64,000 bases of DNA from Caballeronia cordobensis (GCF_001544575.2 NZ_FCNY02000001.1:248001-312000), one strand, 5' to 3'. Counted from the stretch's first letter, positions 36,165-46,722 are shown. Made by a program: numbers and translations. The notes: a model not told the origin generated them from the sequence alone.

Positions 36165-36524
36165 ATGAATCTGAAGATCAGTGGACACCATCTCGAATTG
36201 ACGCCTGCGTTGCGCGAGTACGTGATCACGAAGCTGGACAGGGTGCTCCGTCATTTCGATCAAGTTATCGACGGCAACGTTGTCCTCTCGGTCGACAATC
36301 ATAGGGAAAAGGAAAAGAGGCAGAAGGCGGAAATCAACCTGCACCTGAAGGGCAAGGACATTTTCATCGAGAGTTGTGACGCTGATATGTACGCGGCGAT
36401 CGACCTGATGGTCGACAAGCTGGACCGGCAAGTCATCAAGCACAAGGACAAGATTCAGGGCCACGCTCACGAATCCGTGAAGTACCGTGGCGAACCGCAG
36501 GAACTGGAAGCGCCGTCGCCCTGA
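36165..36524 (+). CDS. hpf: Ribosome hibernation-promoting factor (short form)
   Basis: A 119-residue protein of the HPF/YfiA family, beginning [20 protein letters not shown]. It binds the 30S decoding site and, in the short form, promotes 100S dimers with RMF in gammaproteobacteria. The C-terminal extension of long HPF is absent. GGAG is visible 10 bases upstream. It lies 184 bases after rpoN, where hpf normally sits, and is followed by a terminator and then by ptsN with its own promoter-like element. Confidence 0.95.
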   Translation: MNLKISGHHLELTPALREYVITKLDRVLRHFDQVIDGNVVLSVDNHREKEKRQKAEINLHLKGKDIFIESCDADMYAAIDLMVDKLDRQVIKHKDKIQGHAHESVKYRGEPQELEAPSP

Positions 36525-36651
36525 ACGCGCTGCTCGCATGCTGGCGCTCACCGACGGATGACAGCGAGACCCGCCGCCACGGGACGGCGGGCATGATTCG
36601 AGGAAGTCCTCGACTATCCGAAAACGGTCAACGAAAGCATGCACGGAACCG

Positions 36652-36677
36652 AAGCCGCCCCGACTGGCGGCTTTTTT
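36652..36677 (+). terminator. Rho-independent terminator after hpf
   Basis: AAGCCGCC (36652-36659) / GGCGGCTT (36666-36673), 6-base loop and a run of six T. It lies about 130 bases past the hpf stop. Confidence 0.85.
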
Positions 36678-36763
36678 GTTGGATTTTCGCCGTAGCGAGG
36701 CACAAGCCATTGATTTTCAGGGCTTTGTCCTGCACATTGGATCGACGACGCGGCAATGGCGCG

Positions 36764-36795
36764 GCGCACCATCGAACGGTGCGCTGTTCTATAAT
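36764..36795 (+). promoter_or_regulatory. Promoter-like element with adjacent inverted repeat before ptsN
   Basis: A consensus TATAAT at 36790-36795 lies about 137 bases before the ptsN ATG. Immediately upstream is GCGCACC-N7-GGTGCGC (36764-36784), which covers the -35 position. The hexamer at -35 is poor, so the promoter may need an activator; the inverted repeat is a candidate site. The gap 36525-36932 otherwise holds only the hpf terminator. Confidence 0.5.
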
Positions 36796-36932
36796 GGTCC
36801 GGTTAATTTCGGTTACGAACGCACGCTGCAGGAAAAACGCCGCCAGCGCACTTTTCGTTTCACCATCGCCGTGAGCGCTTTCAGACAGCGGCCACGATGA
36901 GGAGCTATCAGGCCACGCATCAGCCTGCCAAC

Positions 36933-37388
36933 ATGAATCGTTTAGCCAAATTTCTTCCCATCGAGAACGTGGTTCTCGGACTGTCCGTTACAAGCAAGAA
37001 ACGCGTATTCGAGCAAGCGGGCCTGATTTTCGAGAACCAGAACGGCATCGCCCGCAGCATCGTCACCGACAATCTCTTCGCTCGTGAGCGCCTCGGCTCG
37101 ACCGGCCTCGGCGAGGGCGTCGCCATTCCGCACGGCCGCATCAAGGGGCTGAAGCAACCGCTCGCCGCCTTCGTGCGCCTCGCCGAACCCGTCGCGTTCG
37201 AATCGCCCGACGGCCAGCCGGTCTCCCTGCTGATCTTCCTGCTCGTGCCCGAACAGGCGACGCAACAGCATCTGGAAATTCTCTCGGAGATCGCGCAGCT
37301 GCTGTCCGACAGCGAGGCGCGCGAGCGTCTGCACAAGGAAGAAGATCGTGATGCGCTTTATCAAGTGCTCACGCAATGGCAACCGTGA
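36933..37388 (+). CDS. ptsN: Nitrogen-PTS EIIA component (EIIANtr)
   Basis: A 151-residue PTS EIIA of the fructose/mannitol family, from ATG at 36933 (MNRLAKFLPIENVVLGL); the open frame extends 12 residues upstream without conservation. The phosphorylated His is H67 in GVAIPHGRIKG. It has no transport role; it couples phosphorylation from PtsP/PtsO to regulation of K+ uptake, sigma-54 genes and stress. It is followed 185 bases later by hprK. Ribosome-binding site is weak. Confidence 0.96.
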   Translation: MNRLAKFLPIENVVLGLSVTSKKRVFEQAGLIFENQNGIARSIVTDNLFARERLGSTGLGEGVAIPHGRIKGLKQPLAAFVRLAEPVAFESPDGQPVSLLIFLLVPEQATQQHLEILSEIAQLLSDSEARERLHKEEDRDALYQVLTQWQP

Positions 37389-37573
37389 TAGCCGCCCGGA
37401 CATAGCGAATCGCGCCCGAGGCGCGCCCGCGCGGCTTTCGCGCCCGGCGCGCCTCGCTTACGCAAGGCTTCTGGGGCACAATCGGTCAAACGCAGCGCCA
37501 TGCGAAAGAGTGAAGCAACCCGCTTCGTCCGCACGCGAAGGCTGCTCCCGGCTTCCAACGGAGTTCCGGCCTC

Positions 37574-38542
37574 ATGGATACGTCCAGCATCAACGCCCAA
37601 AGCATTTTCGACGACAACGCCGCCGCCCTGAAGCTCAGCTGGCTCACCGGGCACGAGGGTTGGGAGCGCGGTTTTTCGAGTGAGACGGTCGCGAACGCGA
37701 CATCGAGCGCCGACCTCGTCGGCCACCTGAACCTGATTCACCCGAACCGTATCCAGGTGCTCGGCGACGCCGAGATCAACTACTACCAACGTCAATCGGA
37801 TGAAGACCGCTCGCGCCACATGGCCGAGCTGATCGCGCTCGAACCGCCGTTTCTGGTGGTCGCGGGCGAAGTCGGCGCGCCGCCGGAACTCGTCCTGCGC
37901 TGCACGCGCTCATCCACGCCGCTGTTCACGACACGCATGTCCGCCGCCGCCGTCATCGACAGCCTGCGCGCGTACATGTCGCGCATACTCGCGCCGCGCG
38001 CGACGCTGCACGGCGTGTTCATCGACATTCTCGGCATGGGCGTGCTGCTCACCGGCGACTCGGGCCTCGGCAAGAGCGAGCTCGGGCTGGAACTGATCAG
38101 TCGCGGTCACGGTCTCGTTGCGGATGACGCCGTGGATTTCGTGCGCCTCGGTCCCGACTTCGTGGAAGGCCGCTGCCCGCCGCTCCTGCAAAACCTGCTC
38201 GAAGTGCGCGGCCTCGGGCTGCTCGACATCAAGACGATCTTCGGCGAAACGGCCGTGCGCCGGAAAATGAAGCTCAAGCTGATCGTGCAGCTCGTGCGGC
38301 GGCCGGACGGCGAATTTCAGCGCCTGCCGCTCGAAAGCCAGACTGTCGACGTGCTCGGCCTGCCGATCAGCAAAGTGACGATTCAAGTGGCCGCGGGCCG
38401 CAACCTGGCCGTGCTGGTCGAAGCCGCCGTGCGCAACACGATTCTGCAACTGCGCGGGATCGATACCTTGCGCGACTTCATGGATCGTCAACGCCTTGCG
38501 ATGCAGGATCCCGACAGCCAGTTTCCCGGCAAGCTGATCTGA
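37574..38542 (+). CDS. hprK: HPr kinase/phosphorylase
   Basis: A 322-residue HprK. The N-terminal domain is betaproteobacterial in style; the P-loop GDSGLGKS lies at residues 161-168, followed by the HprK family motif near [13 protein letters not shown] and the second signature [15 protein letters not shown] near 205-225. It phosphorylates and dephosphorylates a serine in HPr. In Firmicutes this governs catabolite control; in betaproteobacteria lacking CcpA it is thought to act in the nitrogen PTS. It sits between ptsN and rapZ, as usual in this group. Confidence 0.96.
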   Translation: MDTSSINAQSIFDDNAAALKLSWLTGHEGWERGFSSETVANATSSADLVGHLNLIHPNRIQVLGDAEINYYQRQSDEDRSRHMAELIALEPPFLVVAGEVGAPPELVLRCTRSSTPLFTTRMSAAAVIDSLRAYMSRILAPRATLHGVFIDILGMGVLLTGDSGLGKSELGLELISRGHGLVADDAVDFVRLGPDFVEGRCPPLLQNLLEVRGLGLLDIKTIFGETAVRRKMKLKLIVQLVRRPDGEFQRLPLESQTVDVLGLPISKVTIQVAAGRNLAVLVEAAVRNTILQLRGIDTLRDFMDRQRLAMQDPDSQFPGKLI

Positions 38543-38623
38543 GCGCGCGCGGCAAGACGTTGCGCGTGCCGAAACGAATCGGGCGCAGGTGCTAAGCTAA
38601 GGGAAAGCGAACTCCGAAGACCC

Positions 38624-39496
38624 ATGCGTATCATTCTGATCACCGGCATCTCCGGTTCCGGCAAGTCCGTAGCGCTGAACGCCCTGGAAGACGGCGGCTA
38701 TTACTGCGTCGATAATCTGCCGCCGCGTTTTCTGCCCGAGCTCGCCGCCTATCTCGCGAAGGAAGGCCAGACGCGTCTCGCCGTCGCGATCGACGCGCGT
38801 TCGAGCCTTCTGCTCGACGAAGTGCCCGCCATCATCAACACGCTCTCGCACGATTACGATCTGCGCGTGCTGTTCCTCAACGCGAGCACGCAGTCCCTCA
38901 TTCAGCGCTTCTCGGAAACGCGCCGGCGTCATCCGCTCTCCGGACCGCCGAAGCACGAAGCCGACGTCGGCGTGCTGAACTCGCTCGCGGAGGCCATCGA
39001 ACGCGAGCGCGAACTGGTCGCGGGCCTCGCCGAGTTCGGCCATCAGATCGACACGAGCAATCTGCGCGCGAACGTGCTGCGCGCGTGGGTCAAGCGCTTT
39101 GTCGAGACCGACGCCGCCGACCTCACGCTGATGTTCGAATCGTTCGGCTTCAAGCGCGGTGTGCCGCTCGACGCCGATCTCGTGTTCGACGTGCGCACGC
39201 TGCCCAACCCGTATTACGATCGCGAGTTGCGCCCGTTCACGGGTCTCGACCGGCCGGTCATCGACTTTCTCAACGCGCAGCCGCTGGTCGGCGAGATGAT
39301 CGACGACATCGGCGCGTTCGTCGGCAAATGGCTGCCGCGTTTTCGCGACGACAATCGTAGCTATCTCACCGTCGCGATCGGCTGCACGGGCGGCCAGCAT
39401 CGCTCGGTGTTCATCGCAGAGGCGCTCGCCGCGCGCTTTTGCGAGACGGCAAATGTGATCGTGCGGCATCGTGACGCGCCCATCCTCGCTGGATGA
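38624..39496 (+). CDS. rapZ: RNase adapter protein / P-loop NTPase
   Basis: A 290-residue RapZ (YvcJ family). The Walker A GISGSGKS lies at residues 8-15 and the C-terminal signature [14 protein letters not shown] near 255. In Escherichia coli RapZ binds small RNAs GlmY/GlmZ and controls glmS for amino-sugar synthesis; the same RNAs have not been shown here. It follows hprK after 81 bases and keeps the rpoN-hpf-ptsN-hprK-rapZ order. Confidence 0.96.
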   Translation: MRIILITGISGSGKSVALNALEDGGYYCVDNLPPRFLPELAAYLAKEGQTRLAVAIDARSSLLLDEVPAIINTLSHDYDLRVLFLNASTQSLIQRFSETRRRHPLSGPPKHEADVGVLNSLAEAIERERELVAGLAEFGHQIDTSNLRANVLRAWVKRFVETDAADLTLMFESFGFKRGVPLDADLVFDVRTLPNPYYDRELRPFTGLDRPVIDFLNAQPLVGEMIDDIGAFVGKWLPRFRDDNRSYLTVAIGCTGGQHRSVFIAEALAARFCETANVIVRHRDAPILAG

Positions 39497-39555
39497 CGGC
39501 GCGGTTCACGCGCGAACCCGATCGCCGCGCCGGCGGTCCATTCTGGAGGGGCGCG

Positions 39556-40188
39556 ATGTCCGCAAATCCGGTTTTGTCCGACTTGCCGCTGTTCCCGCTT
39601 CACACCGTGCTGTTTCCGGGTGGCCTGCTGCCGCTCAAGATCTTCGAGGCGCGCTATCTGGACATGGCGCGCGAGTGCCTGCGCGAACAGACGCCGTTCG
39701 GTGTGTGCCTGCTGAAGAGCGGGCACGAGGTCGCGTCGCCGGGCGATCCGTCCGTGCCGGAGAATATCGGCTGTCTTGCCGAGATCTCGGAATGCGATGT
39801 CGATACCTTCGGTCTGCTGCTCGTGCAGGCGCGCGGGACGGCACGCTTCAGGCTGACGGATCATCGCGTGGAGCCGAGCAATCTGCTCGTCGGCACGGCG
39901 GAATTGCTCGGCGAGGATCAGCCGCTGCAAGGCGCCGAGACGCTCGCCAAGTTCGGCGCGTGCGCGGAAGTGCTGGAACGGATCGTCGACACGATCAAGG
40001 AACGCGAGCCGCAGAACCTGCCTTTCGTCGAACCGTTTCTCTATGACGACCCGACGTGGGTGTCGAACCGTCTCGCCGAAATCCTGCCGATTCCCATGCG
40101 CGCCCGCCAGAAACTCATGGAGTTGATGGACGCCGGCGCGCGCATCGACGTGGTGCATCACTATATGCAGCACCACCAGTTGCTTTAG
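39556..40188 (+). CDS. LON peptidase substrate-binding domain protein
   Basis: A 210-residue protein from ATG at 39556 (MSANPVLSDLPLFPLHTVLF), with GGAGGG 5 bases upstream. It consists of one N-terminal LON-type domain (residues 9-200) with the family motif LFPGGLLPLKIFEARYLDM, and no AAA+ or protease part. Such stand-alone LON-N proteins are common but their function is unknown; a substrate-adapter role is only a guess. It follows rapZ closely and converges on mutY. Confidence 0.88.
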   Translation: MSANPVLSDLPLFPLHTVLFPGGLLPLKIFEARYLDMARECLREQTPFGVCLLKSGHEVASPGDPSVPENIGCLAEISECDVDTFGLLLVQARGTARFRLTDHRVEPSNLLVGTAELLGEDQPLQGAETLAKFGACAEVLERIVDTIKEREPQNLPFVEPFLYDDPTWVSNRLAEILPIPMRARQKLMELMDAGARIDVVHHYMQHHQLL

Positions 40189-40190
40189 CC

Positions 40191-41252
40191 TTAAATGAGC
40201 GAGCCCGAGAGCGCGTCGATCAGTTTGCGCACCGGAGCCGGCACGCCGTAGGCATCGATTTTCGCGAGCGGCGCCCAGACCGTTTCGGTGCTCGCCAGCT
40301 CGCGCGGCGCATGGCGCGCAACGCCCAGCCGCGGCTCGATATCCAGCTTGAAGTGCGTGAACGCATGCGACAGCGGCGCAAGCCGCTCCAACTGCGCATC
40401 GGCGCCGAGATTCAGCGCGACTTCGGCGAGCGCAGCCTCGTCCGTGGCCTCGGGCAGGCTCCACAGCCCGCCCCAGATGCCGATTGCCGGACGCTTCTGA
40501 AGCAGGATCGAATCGCCGTCCTTCAGGACGAGCATCCATGTCTTGCGCGTCGGCACGGCCTTTTTGGGGCGCGCGGCAGGCAACTCGCGCTGACGCCCTT
40601 CGATCTTCGCCACGCAGTCCGATGCGAACGGGCAGCGCGCGCAATCCGGCTTGCCGCGCACGCAAAGCGTGGCGCCGAGGTCCATCAGTCCTTGCGTGTA
40701 CGCGGTCACGTCGTCCTTGTGCGCGGCGTCGGGCAGCAGCGATTCGGCGAGCGCCCACATCGCGTTTTCGACCTTCTTCTCGCCCGGAAAGCCCTCGACG
40801 CCGAACACGCGCGCGAGCACGCGCTTGACGTTGCCATCGAGGATCGTCGCGCGCGCGCCGAAAGCGAACGACGCGATCGCCGCCGCCGTCGAGCGCCCGA
40901 TGCCGGGCAGCATCGCGAGGTCGTCGACGGTTTGCGGAAACGCGCCGCCGTGCTCGTGCGCGACGGCCTTCGCGCAGCTATGCAGATTGCGCGCGCGCGA
41001 GTAGTAGCCGAGGCCGGCCCAGAGCGCCATGACGTCGTCGATGGGCGCATCGGCGAGCGCCGTCACCGTCGGAAAGCGTTCGAGAAAACGCGCGTAGTAC
41101 GGAATGACGGTCGAGACCTGCGTCTGCTGCAGCATGATCTCCGAAAGCCAGATGCGATACGCGTCGCGCGTGTTCTGCCACGGCAGGTCGTGACGGCCGT
41201 GAATGCGTTGCCACGCGATGAGGCGCGAGGAAAAATCAGTGAGAGCGAGCAT
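40191..41252 (-). CDS. mutY: A/G-specific adenine glycosylase
   Basis: A 353-residue MutY. It removes A opposite 8-oxoguanine. Helix-hairpin-helix LPGIGRSTAAAIASFAFG near 115-132, catalytic Asp in ILDGNVKRVLAR near 140, and the 4Fe-4S motif C-x6-C-x2-C-x5-C (CVRGKPDCARCPFASDC) near 195-212. The C-terminal Nudix-like domain that senses 8-oxoG follows (about 230-345). It is paired with mutM immediately upstream, 6 bases apart, both leftward: the two arms of the GO repair system. Confidence 0.97.
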   Translation of the reverse strand: MLALTDFSSRLIAWQRIHGRHDLPWQNTRDAYRIWLSEIMLQQTQVSTVIPYYARFLERFPTVTALADAPIDDVMALWAGLGYYSRARNLHSCAKAVAHEHGGAFPQTVDDLAMLPGIGRSTAAAIASFAFGARATILDGNVKRVLARVFGVEGFPGEKKVENAMWALAESLLPDAAHKDDVTAYTQGLMDLGATLCVRGKPDCARCPFASDCVAKIEGRQRELPAARPKKAVPTRKTWMLVLKDGDSILLQKRPAIGIWGGLWSLPEATDEAALAEVALNLGADAQLERLAPLSHAFTHFKLDIEPRLGVARHAPRELASTETVWAPLAKIDAYGVPAPVRKLIDALSGSLI

Positions 41253-41258
41253 CGGAAA

Positions 41259-42089
41259 TTAGCGTTGGCAGCGCGGACAAAAGTAAGTCGAGCGCTGCCC
41301 TTGAACGATCTGTTTGATGGCGGTGCCGCAGACATGGCACGGCAGGCCCGCGCGATCATAGACGAAATAGTCGAGCTGGAAGTAGCCCGACTCCCCGTTG
41401 CTGCCGACGAAATCGCGTAACGTGCTGCCGCCCTTTTCGATGGCGGAGGCGAGCGTCACGCGCACGGCGTCCGCGAGCAGGTCGTAGCGCACGAGCGAGA
41501 TGCGGCCCGCGGCGGTCGTCGGCCTGATGCCCGCGCGAAACAGACTCTCCGACGCATAGATATTGCCGACGCCCACGACGATGCCGCCCGCGAGCAGCGC
41601 CTGCTTCACCGACACCTTGCGTCCGCGCGTCTCGCGAAACAGCAGCGCGCCGGAGAACTCCGGTGAGAACGGCTCGACGCCCAGCGTCGCGAGCAACGGA
41701 TGATCGAGCACGTCGCCGTCCGCGCGCGGATGCCAGAGGATCGCGCCGAAGCGCCGCGGATCGCGAAAGCGCAGGATGAAATCGTCGAACACGATATCGA
41801 CGTGATCGTGCCTCGCCGCCTCGGGCGGCTTCGGCACGTGCCGCAGCACGCGCAGCGTGCCCGTCATGCCGAGGTGCACGATCAGCCAGCCTTCGACGGT
41901 TTCGAACAGCAGATACTTGCCGCGCCGCTCGACCTTGTCGATCTTAAGATGACCGAGCGTCTTCGGAAGATGCTTCGGGATGGGCCAGCGCAGCGCGGGC
42001 GTGCGCACATCGACGTGCTCGACGCGCCTTCCGGCGACGTAGGGTTCGATTCCCCGGCGGGTGACTTCGACTTCCGGCAGTTCGGGCAT
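41259..42089 (-). CDS. mutM: Formamidopyrimidine-DNA glycosylase
   Basis: A 276-residue Fpg from ATG at 42089 ([16 protein letters not shown]); the longer frame to 42191 is rejected because Pro2 must be N-terminal to act as the nucleophile. It excises 8-oxoguanine and formamidopyrimidines. C-terminal zinc finger C-x2-C-x16-C-x2-C ([15 protein letters not shown] ... CPRCQR). It is directly upstream of mutY in the same operon and divergent from the TPR gene, where a TACAAT word at 42144-42149 may serve a promoter. Confidence 0.97.
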   Translation of the reverse strand: MPELPEVEVTRRGIEPYVAGRRVEHVDVRTPALRWPIPKHLPKTLGHLKIDKVERRGKYLLFETVEGWLIVHLGMTGTLRVLRHVPKPPEAARHDHVDIVFDDFILRFRDPRRFGAILWHPRADGDVLDHPLLATLGVEPFSPEFSGALLFRETRGRKVSVKQALLAGGIVVGVGNIYASESLFRAGIRPTTAAGRISLVRYDLLADAVRVTLASAIEKGGSTLRDFVGSNGESGYFQLDYFVYDRAGLPCHVCGTAIKQIVQGQRSTYFCPRCQR

Positions 42090-42174
42090 TTTTCTGGAGA
42101 GAGTCTTGCTGGGGCGAGTGTGCCGGTATTTTAGCCACCGCGTTACAATCGACCGAAACATCGTCTGGATTTCC

Positions 42175-44034
42175 ATGAACTCGTTCGTCATGAAGCTGTT
42201 TGCGAAGCGTCAGGCCGGCTTGACGCATTCGTTCGCCGTGCCCATGTCGCGCATCGCCGGCGCCGTCGCGCTCGCGATGGCCGCGCTGGCGTTTGCGCCC
42301 GCGCACGCTCAGTCGCCGAACGCGACACCCGTTCCGAGCGCCGATGACCAGTCCGACGCGCAAAGCGCGGCCGATCTGCTGACCGCGCCGGTGAGCGGAG
42401 CGGAAAAGCAGGACCTGCCGAACGTCTCGATGTCCAGCCAGATCGTGTTTCAGGTTCTGGCCGCGGAAGTCGCGTTGCAGCGTGGCCAGCCCGCGCCCGC
42501 TTATCAGACGTACCTCGCGCTCGCCCGCGACACCCACGATCCGCGTTTCGCGCAGCGCGCGACCGAGATCGCGATCGCCGCGCAAAGCCCGAACGATGCG
42601 CTCACGTCGGCGCAACTCTGGCAGCAGTTCGCGCCGCATTCGGAGCGCGCGGCGCAGTTGAGCGCATCGCTTCTGATCGTCGCCGGCAAGCCGGAAGATG
42701 CGAAGCCCACGCTCGAACGCGAACTCGCGAAGGTCGCGCCCGAGCAGCGCGGCGAAGCCATTCTCTCGTTGCAGAGCCTGCTCGCGCGCGGACCGAATCG
42801 CGTCGGCGGGTTGAACGTGCTCAAAGATCTGACGAAAAACGATCTCGACCGTCCCGAGACGCAGCTTGCGCTCGCGCGTCAGCAACTCATCGCCGACGAT
42901 CCGCCGGGCGCGAAAGCATCGCTCGAAAAGGCGTTGCAACTCAAGCCGGATTATCTGCCCGCCGCGCTGACGCTCGCGCGCATGGGCCCGGACGAGCGCA
43001 AGGAAGGCATCGCTTCATTCGAGAAGTATCTCGACAAGAATCCGAAATCGCATGACGCACGGCTCGCGCTCGCGCAGTTGTATCTGTCGGCCGACAGGCT
43101 CGACGATGCGCAGAAGCAGTTCGAGATCATGCGCAAGAACGATCCGAAAGACCTGACGCCGTTGATGGCGCTCGCGCTCATCAACATTCAGAAGAAGCAG
43201 TTCGACAAGGCGCAGGACTTTCTGAATCTCTACGCGAAGACGGCGGAAAGTACGCCCGGCGCGGACCCTGGCCAGGCGTACATCTATCTGGCGCAACTCG
43301 CGCTCGAACAAAAGAACGATGCCGCCGCGAGCCAGTGGCTCGACAAGATTCCGCGCACGAGCCAGCAGTATTTGCCCGCTCAGATCACGCGCGCGCAACT
43401 GCTCGCGAAGCAAGGCAAGGTCGATGACGCCCGCGCGCTGATCGGCAATCTGCAAAGCTCCGATCCGCGCGATCTCGCGCTGCTCGCGCGCACGGATTCG
43501 GCGATTCTGTTCGAGGCGCATCGCTACAAGGAGGCCGAAGCGAATCTCGCCAAGGCCGTGGCCGCGTTCCCGGACGATCCCGATCTCATCTACGACTACG
43601 CGATGGCCGCGGAAAAGAACGGCCATTACGACGTCATGGAAGCGCAGTTGCGCACGTTGATGCGCACGCAGCCGAACAATCCGCAGGCGTACAACGCGCT
43701 CGGCTATTCGCTCGTCGATCGTAATCAGCGGCTCGACGAAGCGGTGAAGCTGATCGAAAAGGCCGTGTCGCTCGCGCCGAACGACGCGTTCATCATGGAC
43801 AGCCTTGGCTGGGCGCGCTTCCGTCAGGGCAATTCGGCCGAAGCGGAGAAGATTCTCAAGAACGCTTACAACCTTCAGCCGAATGCCGAGATCGGCGCGC
43901 ATCTGGGCGAAGTCCAGTGGAAGTCCGGGCAACAGGATCTGGCGCGCGCCACCTGGCGGCAGGCGCAAAAGCTCGAACCGGACAACGACACGCTCGTCAA
44001 AACGCTAAAACGACTCCAGGTAAACGACCTTTGA
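42175..44034 (+). CDS. TPR repeat protein, exported
   Basis: A 619-residue protein from ATG at 42175 ([15 protein letters not shown]); ATG at 42190 is also possible. A signal peptide is visible (hydrophobic [18 protein letters not shown], cleavage before QSPN). The rest consists largely of tetratricopeptide repeats (for example [20 protein letters not shown] and the [20 protein letters not shown] repeat near the end). It is probably periplasmic or outer-membrane-associated and mediates protein interactions. Its TGA overlaps the lolB ATG (TGATG), so it is coupled to lipoprotein sorting; a role in envelope assembly is inferred from that. Confidence 0.88.
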   Translation: MNSFVMKLFAKRQAGLTHSFAVPMSRIAGAVALAMAALAFAPAHAQSPNATPVPSADDQSDAQSAADLLTAPVSGAEKQDLPNVSMSSQIVFQVLAAEVALQRGQPAPAYQTYLALARDTHDPRFAQRATEIAIAAQSPNDALTSAQLWQQFAPHSERAAQLSASLLIVAGKPEDAKPTLERELAKVAPEQRGEAILSLQSLLARGPNRVGGLNVLKDLTKNDLDRPETQLALARQQLIADDPPGAKASLEKALQLKPDYLPAALTLARMGPDERKEGIASFEKYLDKNPKSHDARLALAQLYLSADRLDDAQKQFEIMRKNDPKDLTPLMALALINIQKKQFDKAQDFLNLYAKTAESTPGADPGQAYIYLAQLALEQKNDAAASQWLDKIPRTSQQYLPAQITRAQLLAKQGKVDDARALIGNLQSSDPRDLALLARTDSAILFEAHRYKEAEANLAKAVAAFPDDPDLIYDYAMAAEKNGHYDVMEAQLRTLMRTQPNNPQAYNALGYSLVDRNQRLDEAVKLIEKAVSLAPNDAFIMDSLGWARFRQGNSAEAEKILKNAYNLQPNAEIGAHLGEVQWKSGQQDLARATWRQAQKLEPDNDTLVKTLKRLQVNDL

Positions 44035-44660
44035 TGGCATTCGAGTTCTTCAACGGCGCGTCGCTCCGACGTGGCGCGCTCGGTTTCACCACGCTCGCCG
44101 CGCTGATTTTGTCCGGTTGCGCGATGCAGCCGCGCCTGCCGACGACATCAGCCGCCAGCACCTCGCTCGCGACACAGACGAGCCGCGCGTATCACGGACG
44201 CTTCGCCGTGCAGTACAACGACCAGAACGGTGTGCAGCGCAACGCGTACGGCAACTTCGACTGGCAGGAAACGGGCGACACCGTCACGTTGCAACTGCGC
44301 AATCCGCTCGGCCAGACGATGGCGATCGTCACGTCGTCGCCGTCGCTCGCGACGCTCGAATTGCCCAACCGGCAACCGGTGAGCGCCGACAACGTCTCGC
44401 AGCTCATGCAGAACACGCTCGGCTTCGCCCTGCCGGTGGAAGGCTTGCGCTACTGGCTCCAGCCGTCCGCCGCGCCGACTTCGCGCGCGCAGACCACGCT
44501 CGATCCCGAAGCGGCCAATGGCCGTCCGAAGGAGATCAGGCAGGACGGATGGACGATCGACTACCTCGCCTACGCCGATGCGCCCGCCGCGGGCGTGAAG
44601 CGCGTGAATCTCGTGCGCAACGAACCGCCGCTCGACATCAAGCTCGTGCTCGATCAATAA
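44034..44660 (+). CDS. lolB: Outer-membrane lipoprotein LolB
   Basis: A 208-residue lipoprotein from ATG at 44034. The signal peptide ends in the lipobox LSGC (about residues 26-29), so the mature protein is anchored by a lipid. LolB accepts lipoproteins from LolA and inserts them into the outer membrane. The LolB fold is seen in SRAYHGRFAVQYNDQNGVQRN, LQLRNPLGQTMAIV and the C-terminal half. It lies before ispE, the conserved lolB-ispE-prs order, and is coupled to the TPR gene by a one-base overlap. Confidence 0.93.
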   Translation: MAFEFFNGASLRRGALGFTTLAALILSGCAMQPRLPTTSAASTSLATQTSRAYHGRFAVQYNDQNGVQRNAYGNFDWQETGDTVTLQLRNPLGQTMAIVTSSPSLATLELPNRQPVSADNVSQLMQNTLGFALPVEGLRYWLQPSAAPTSRAQTTLDPEAANGRPKEIRQDGWTIDYLAYADAPAAGVKRVNLVRNEPPLDIKLVLDQ

Positions 44661-44690
44661 CCCTGCCGCATTCGTTTCCAAGCATCACGT

Positions 44691-45572
44691 ATGGCTTCAT
44701 CGACCGAATCGCTTCGTGACTGTCTCGCGCCCGCGAAGCTGAACCTTTTCCTGCACATCACGGGCCGCCGCCCGGACGGCTATCACGCGCTGCAGACCGT
44801 CTTCCAGCTTCTCGACTGGGGTGACCGGCTGCACTTCACGCGTCGCGACGACGGCGTCATCGCACGCAAGACGGACGTGCCGGGCGTGCCCGAAGCCGGC
44901 GATCTCATCGTGCGCGCCGCGCGCCTGCTTCAGGCGCACACGGGCACGCAGTTCGGCATCGAGATTGAAATCGACAAGCGCCTGCCGATGGGCGCGGGCC
45001 TCGGTGGAGGCAGTTCCGACGCGGCAACCACACTTTTAGCGTTGAATCGTCTCTGGGGGCTTGCGCTTCCGCGTGAGATTCTGCAGAATCTCGGCCTGCA
45101 ACTCGGCGCGGACGTGCCGTTTTTTGTCTTCGGACAGAATGCATTCGCAGAAGGGGTGGGCGAAGCGCTTCAGGCAGTCGATCTGCCGAAACGTTTCTTC
45201 CTCGTAGTAACGCCCGATGCTCACGTCCCCACCGCGGCGATTTTCTCCGAAAAAAGCTTGACGCGGGATACGAAAGTCGTCACAATAGCGGACTTCCTAG
45301 TGCAGCAAACGTCAGACGCTAGTTGGCCTGACAGCTTCGGTCGAAACGACATGCAAGCAGTTGTGACTGGGAAGTACGCGGAAGTTGCAAAGGTGCTCGA
45401 ATGGTTCTCGAACCTCGCACCAGCGCGAATGACCGGATCTGGAGCAAGCGTGTTTGCTGCGTTCCAAAGCCGAGCCGAAGCAGAAATGGCGCAAGCCAAA
45501 CTGCCGGCAAGCTGGAAGAGCGTGGTAGCGGCAAGTCTGGATTCTCATCCTCTCTTCGCTTTCGCGTCATAG
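44691..45572 (+). CDS. ispE: 4-diphosphocytidyl-2-C-methyl-D-erythritol kinase
   Basis: A 293-residue GHMP kinase of the MEP isoprenoid pathway, phosphorylating CDP-methylerythritol. N-terminal [19 protein letters not shown] near residue 12 and the ATP-binding [15 protein letters not shown] near 98. Its last third (from about 45200) has a clearly lower GC content and less biased codons than the first part but is intact. It lies 30 bases after lolB and is followed by tRNA-Gln and prs. Confidence 0.96.
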   Translation: MASSTESLRDCLAPAKLNLFLHITGRRPDGYHALQTVFQLLDWGDRLHFTRRDDGVIARKTDVPGVPEAGDLIVRAARLLQAHTGTQFGIEIEIDKRLPMGAGLGGGSSDAATTLLALNRLWGLALPREILQNLGLQLGADVPFFVFGQNAFAEGVGEALQAVDLPKRFFLVVTPDAHVPTAAIFSEKSLTRDTKVVTIADFLVQQTSDASWPDSFGRNDMQAVVTGKYAEVAKVLEWFSNLAPARMTGSGASVFAAFQSRAEAEMAQAKLPASWKSVVAASLDSHPLFAFAS

Positions 45573-45625
45573 GTTTTGTTTTGCCGGGTATGTCCTACAC
45601 TTCCCGGCGAGACTCAGAGTTGTGT

Positions 45626-45702
45626 AGGGGAGTCGCCAAGTTGGTCAAGGCACCGGATTTTGATTCCGGCATGCGAGGGTTCGAGTCCTTCCTCCCCTGC
45701 CA
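45626..45702 (+). tRNA. tRNA-Gln (anticodon TTG)
   Basis: A complete cloverleaf. The acceptor stem pairs AGGGGAG (45626-45632) with CTCCCCT (45692-45698). The anticodon stem CCGGA/TCCGG encloses loop TTTTGAT with anticodon TTG, and the T-arm GAGGG-TTCGAGT-CCTTC contains one G-U pair. The discriminator is G followed by genomically encoded CCA. It sits between ispE and prs; a TACACT element at 45596-45601 may be its -10, with a GCCGGG/CCCGGC inverted repeat around it. Confidence 0.97.
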
Positions 45703-45752
45703 TTCCTTTTCTCGCGTTTTTCCTCTCGCCTCCAGCCGCAGACAGGTGCACG

Positions 45753-46706
45753 ATGAGCAGTGACGGCCTGATGGTTTTTACTGGCAACGCAAATCCCGCG
45801 CTTGCACAGGAAGTCGTCAAGATCCTTGGAATTCCTCTCGGTAAAGCGATGGTCAGCCGTTTCTCAGACGGCGAGATCATGGTCGAGATTCAGGAAAATG
45901 TTCGGGGCAAAGACGCATTCGTTCTGCAGTCCACCTGCGCCCCCACGAACGACAACCTGATGGAACTGATGATCATGGTCGATGCGCTCAAGCGCGCATC
46001 CGCAGGCCGGATCACCGCAGCCATTCCCTACTTCGGCTATGCGCGCCAGGACCGCCGTCCGCGTTCCGCGCGAGTGGCCATCTCGGCGAAGGTCGTCGCG
46101 AACATGCTGGAAATTGCCGGCGTCGATCGCGTGATCACCATGGACCTTCACGCCGACCAGATTCAAGGTTTCTTCGACATCCCCGTCGATAATATCTACG
46201 CTACCCCCGTTCTTCTCGGCGACCTGCGCAAGCAGAACCATGACCATCTGCTGGTCGTGTCGCCGGACGTCGGCGGCGTGGTGCGCGCGCGTGCGCTCGC
46301 CAAGCAGTTGAACACCGACCTCGCGATCATCGACAAGCGCCGTCCGAAGGCGAATGTCGCCGAGGTGATGAACATCATCGGTGAAGTCGAAGGCCGCACC
46401 TGCGTGATCATGGACGACATGGTCGACACCGCCGGCACGCTGTGCAAGGCCGCGCAAGTGCTGAAGGCGCGCGGTGCAAAGCAGGTTTTTGCCTACGCGA
46501 CGCATCCGGTGCTCTCGGGTGGTGCGGCCGAACGTATCGCGGCATCGGAACTCGACGAACTCGTCGTCACGGACACCATTCCGCTGTCGGCCGAATCGCT
46601 CGCGTGCCCCAAGATCCGCCCGCTGTCGAGCGCGGGTCTGCTCGCGGAGACGTTCTCGCGAATCCGGCGCGGCGACTCGGTGATGTCGCTCTTCGCCGAA
46701 GGTTAA
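45753..46706 (+). CDS. prs: Ribose-phosphate pyrophosphokinase
   Basis: A 317-residue PRPP synthetase from ATG at 45753 ([20 protein letters not shown]); the open frame runs further up through the tRNA and is rejected. It makes PRPP for nucleotide, His and Trp synthesis. Visible are the ribose-phosphate region [19 protein letters not shown], the catalytic loop segment [13 protein letters not shown] ([14 protein letters not shown]), and the PRPP motif [12 protein letters not shown] near 225. It is followed by a terminator, then rplY. Confidence 0.97.
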   Translation: MSSDGLMVFTGNANPALAQEVVKILGIPLGKAMVSRFSDGEIMVEIQENVRGKDAFVLQSTCAPTNDNLMELMIMVDALKRASAGRITAAIPYFGYARQDRRPRSARVAISAKVVANMLEIAGVDRVITMDLHADQIQGFFDIPVDNIYATPVLLGDLRKQNHDHLLVVSPDVGGVVRARALAKQLNTDLAIIDKRRPKANVAEVMNIIGEVEGRTCVIMDDMVDTAGTLCKAAQVLKARGAKQVFAYATHPVLSGGAAERIAASELDELVVTDTIPLSAESLACPKIRPLSSAGLLAETFSRIRRGDSVMSLFAEG

Positions 46707-46722
46707 TCAGAATTGAGCAAGG

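Noticed and set aside
36676..36900. 74-codon open frame between hpf and ptsN
   Set aside because: It runs through a terminator and a promoter-like element and has no ribosome-binding site or recognisable domain.
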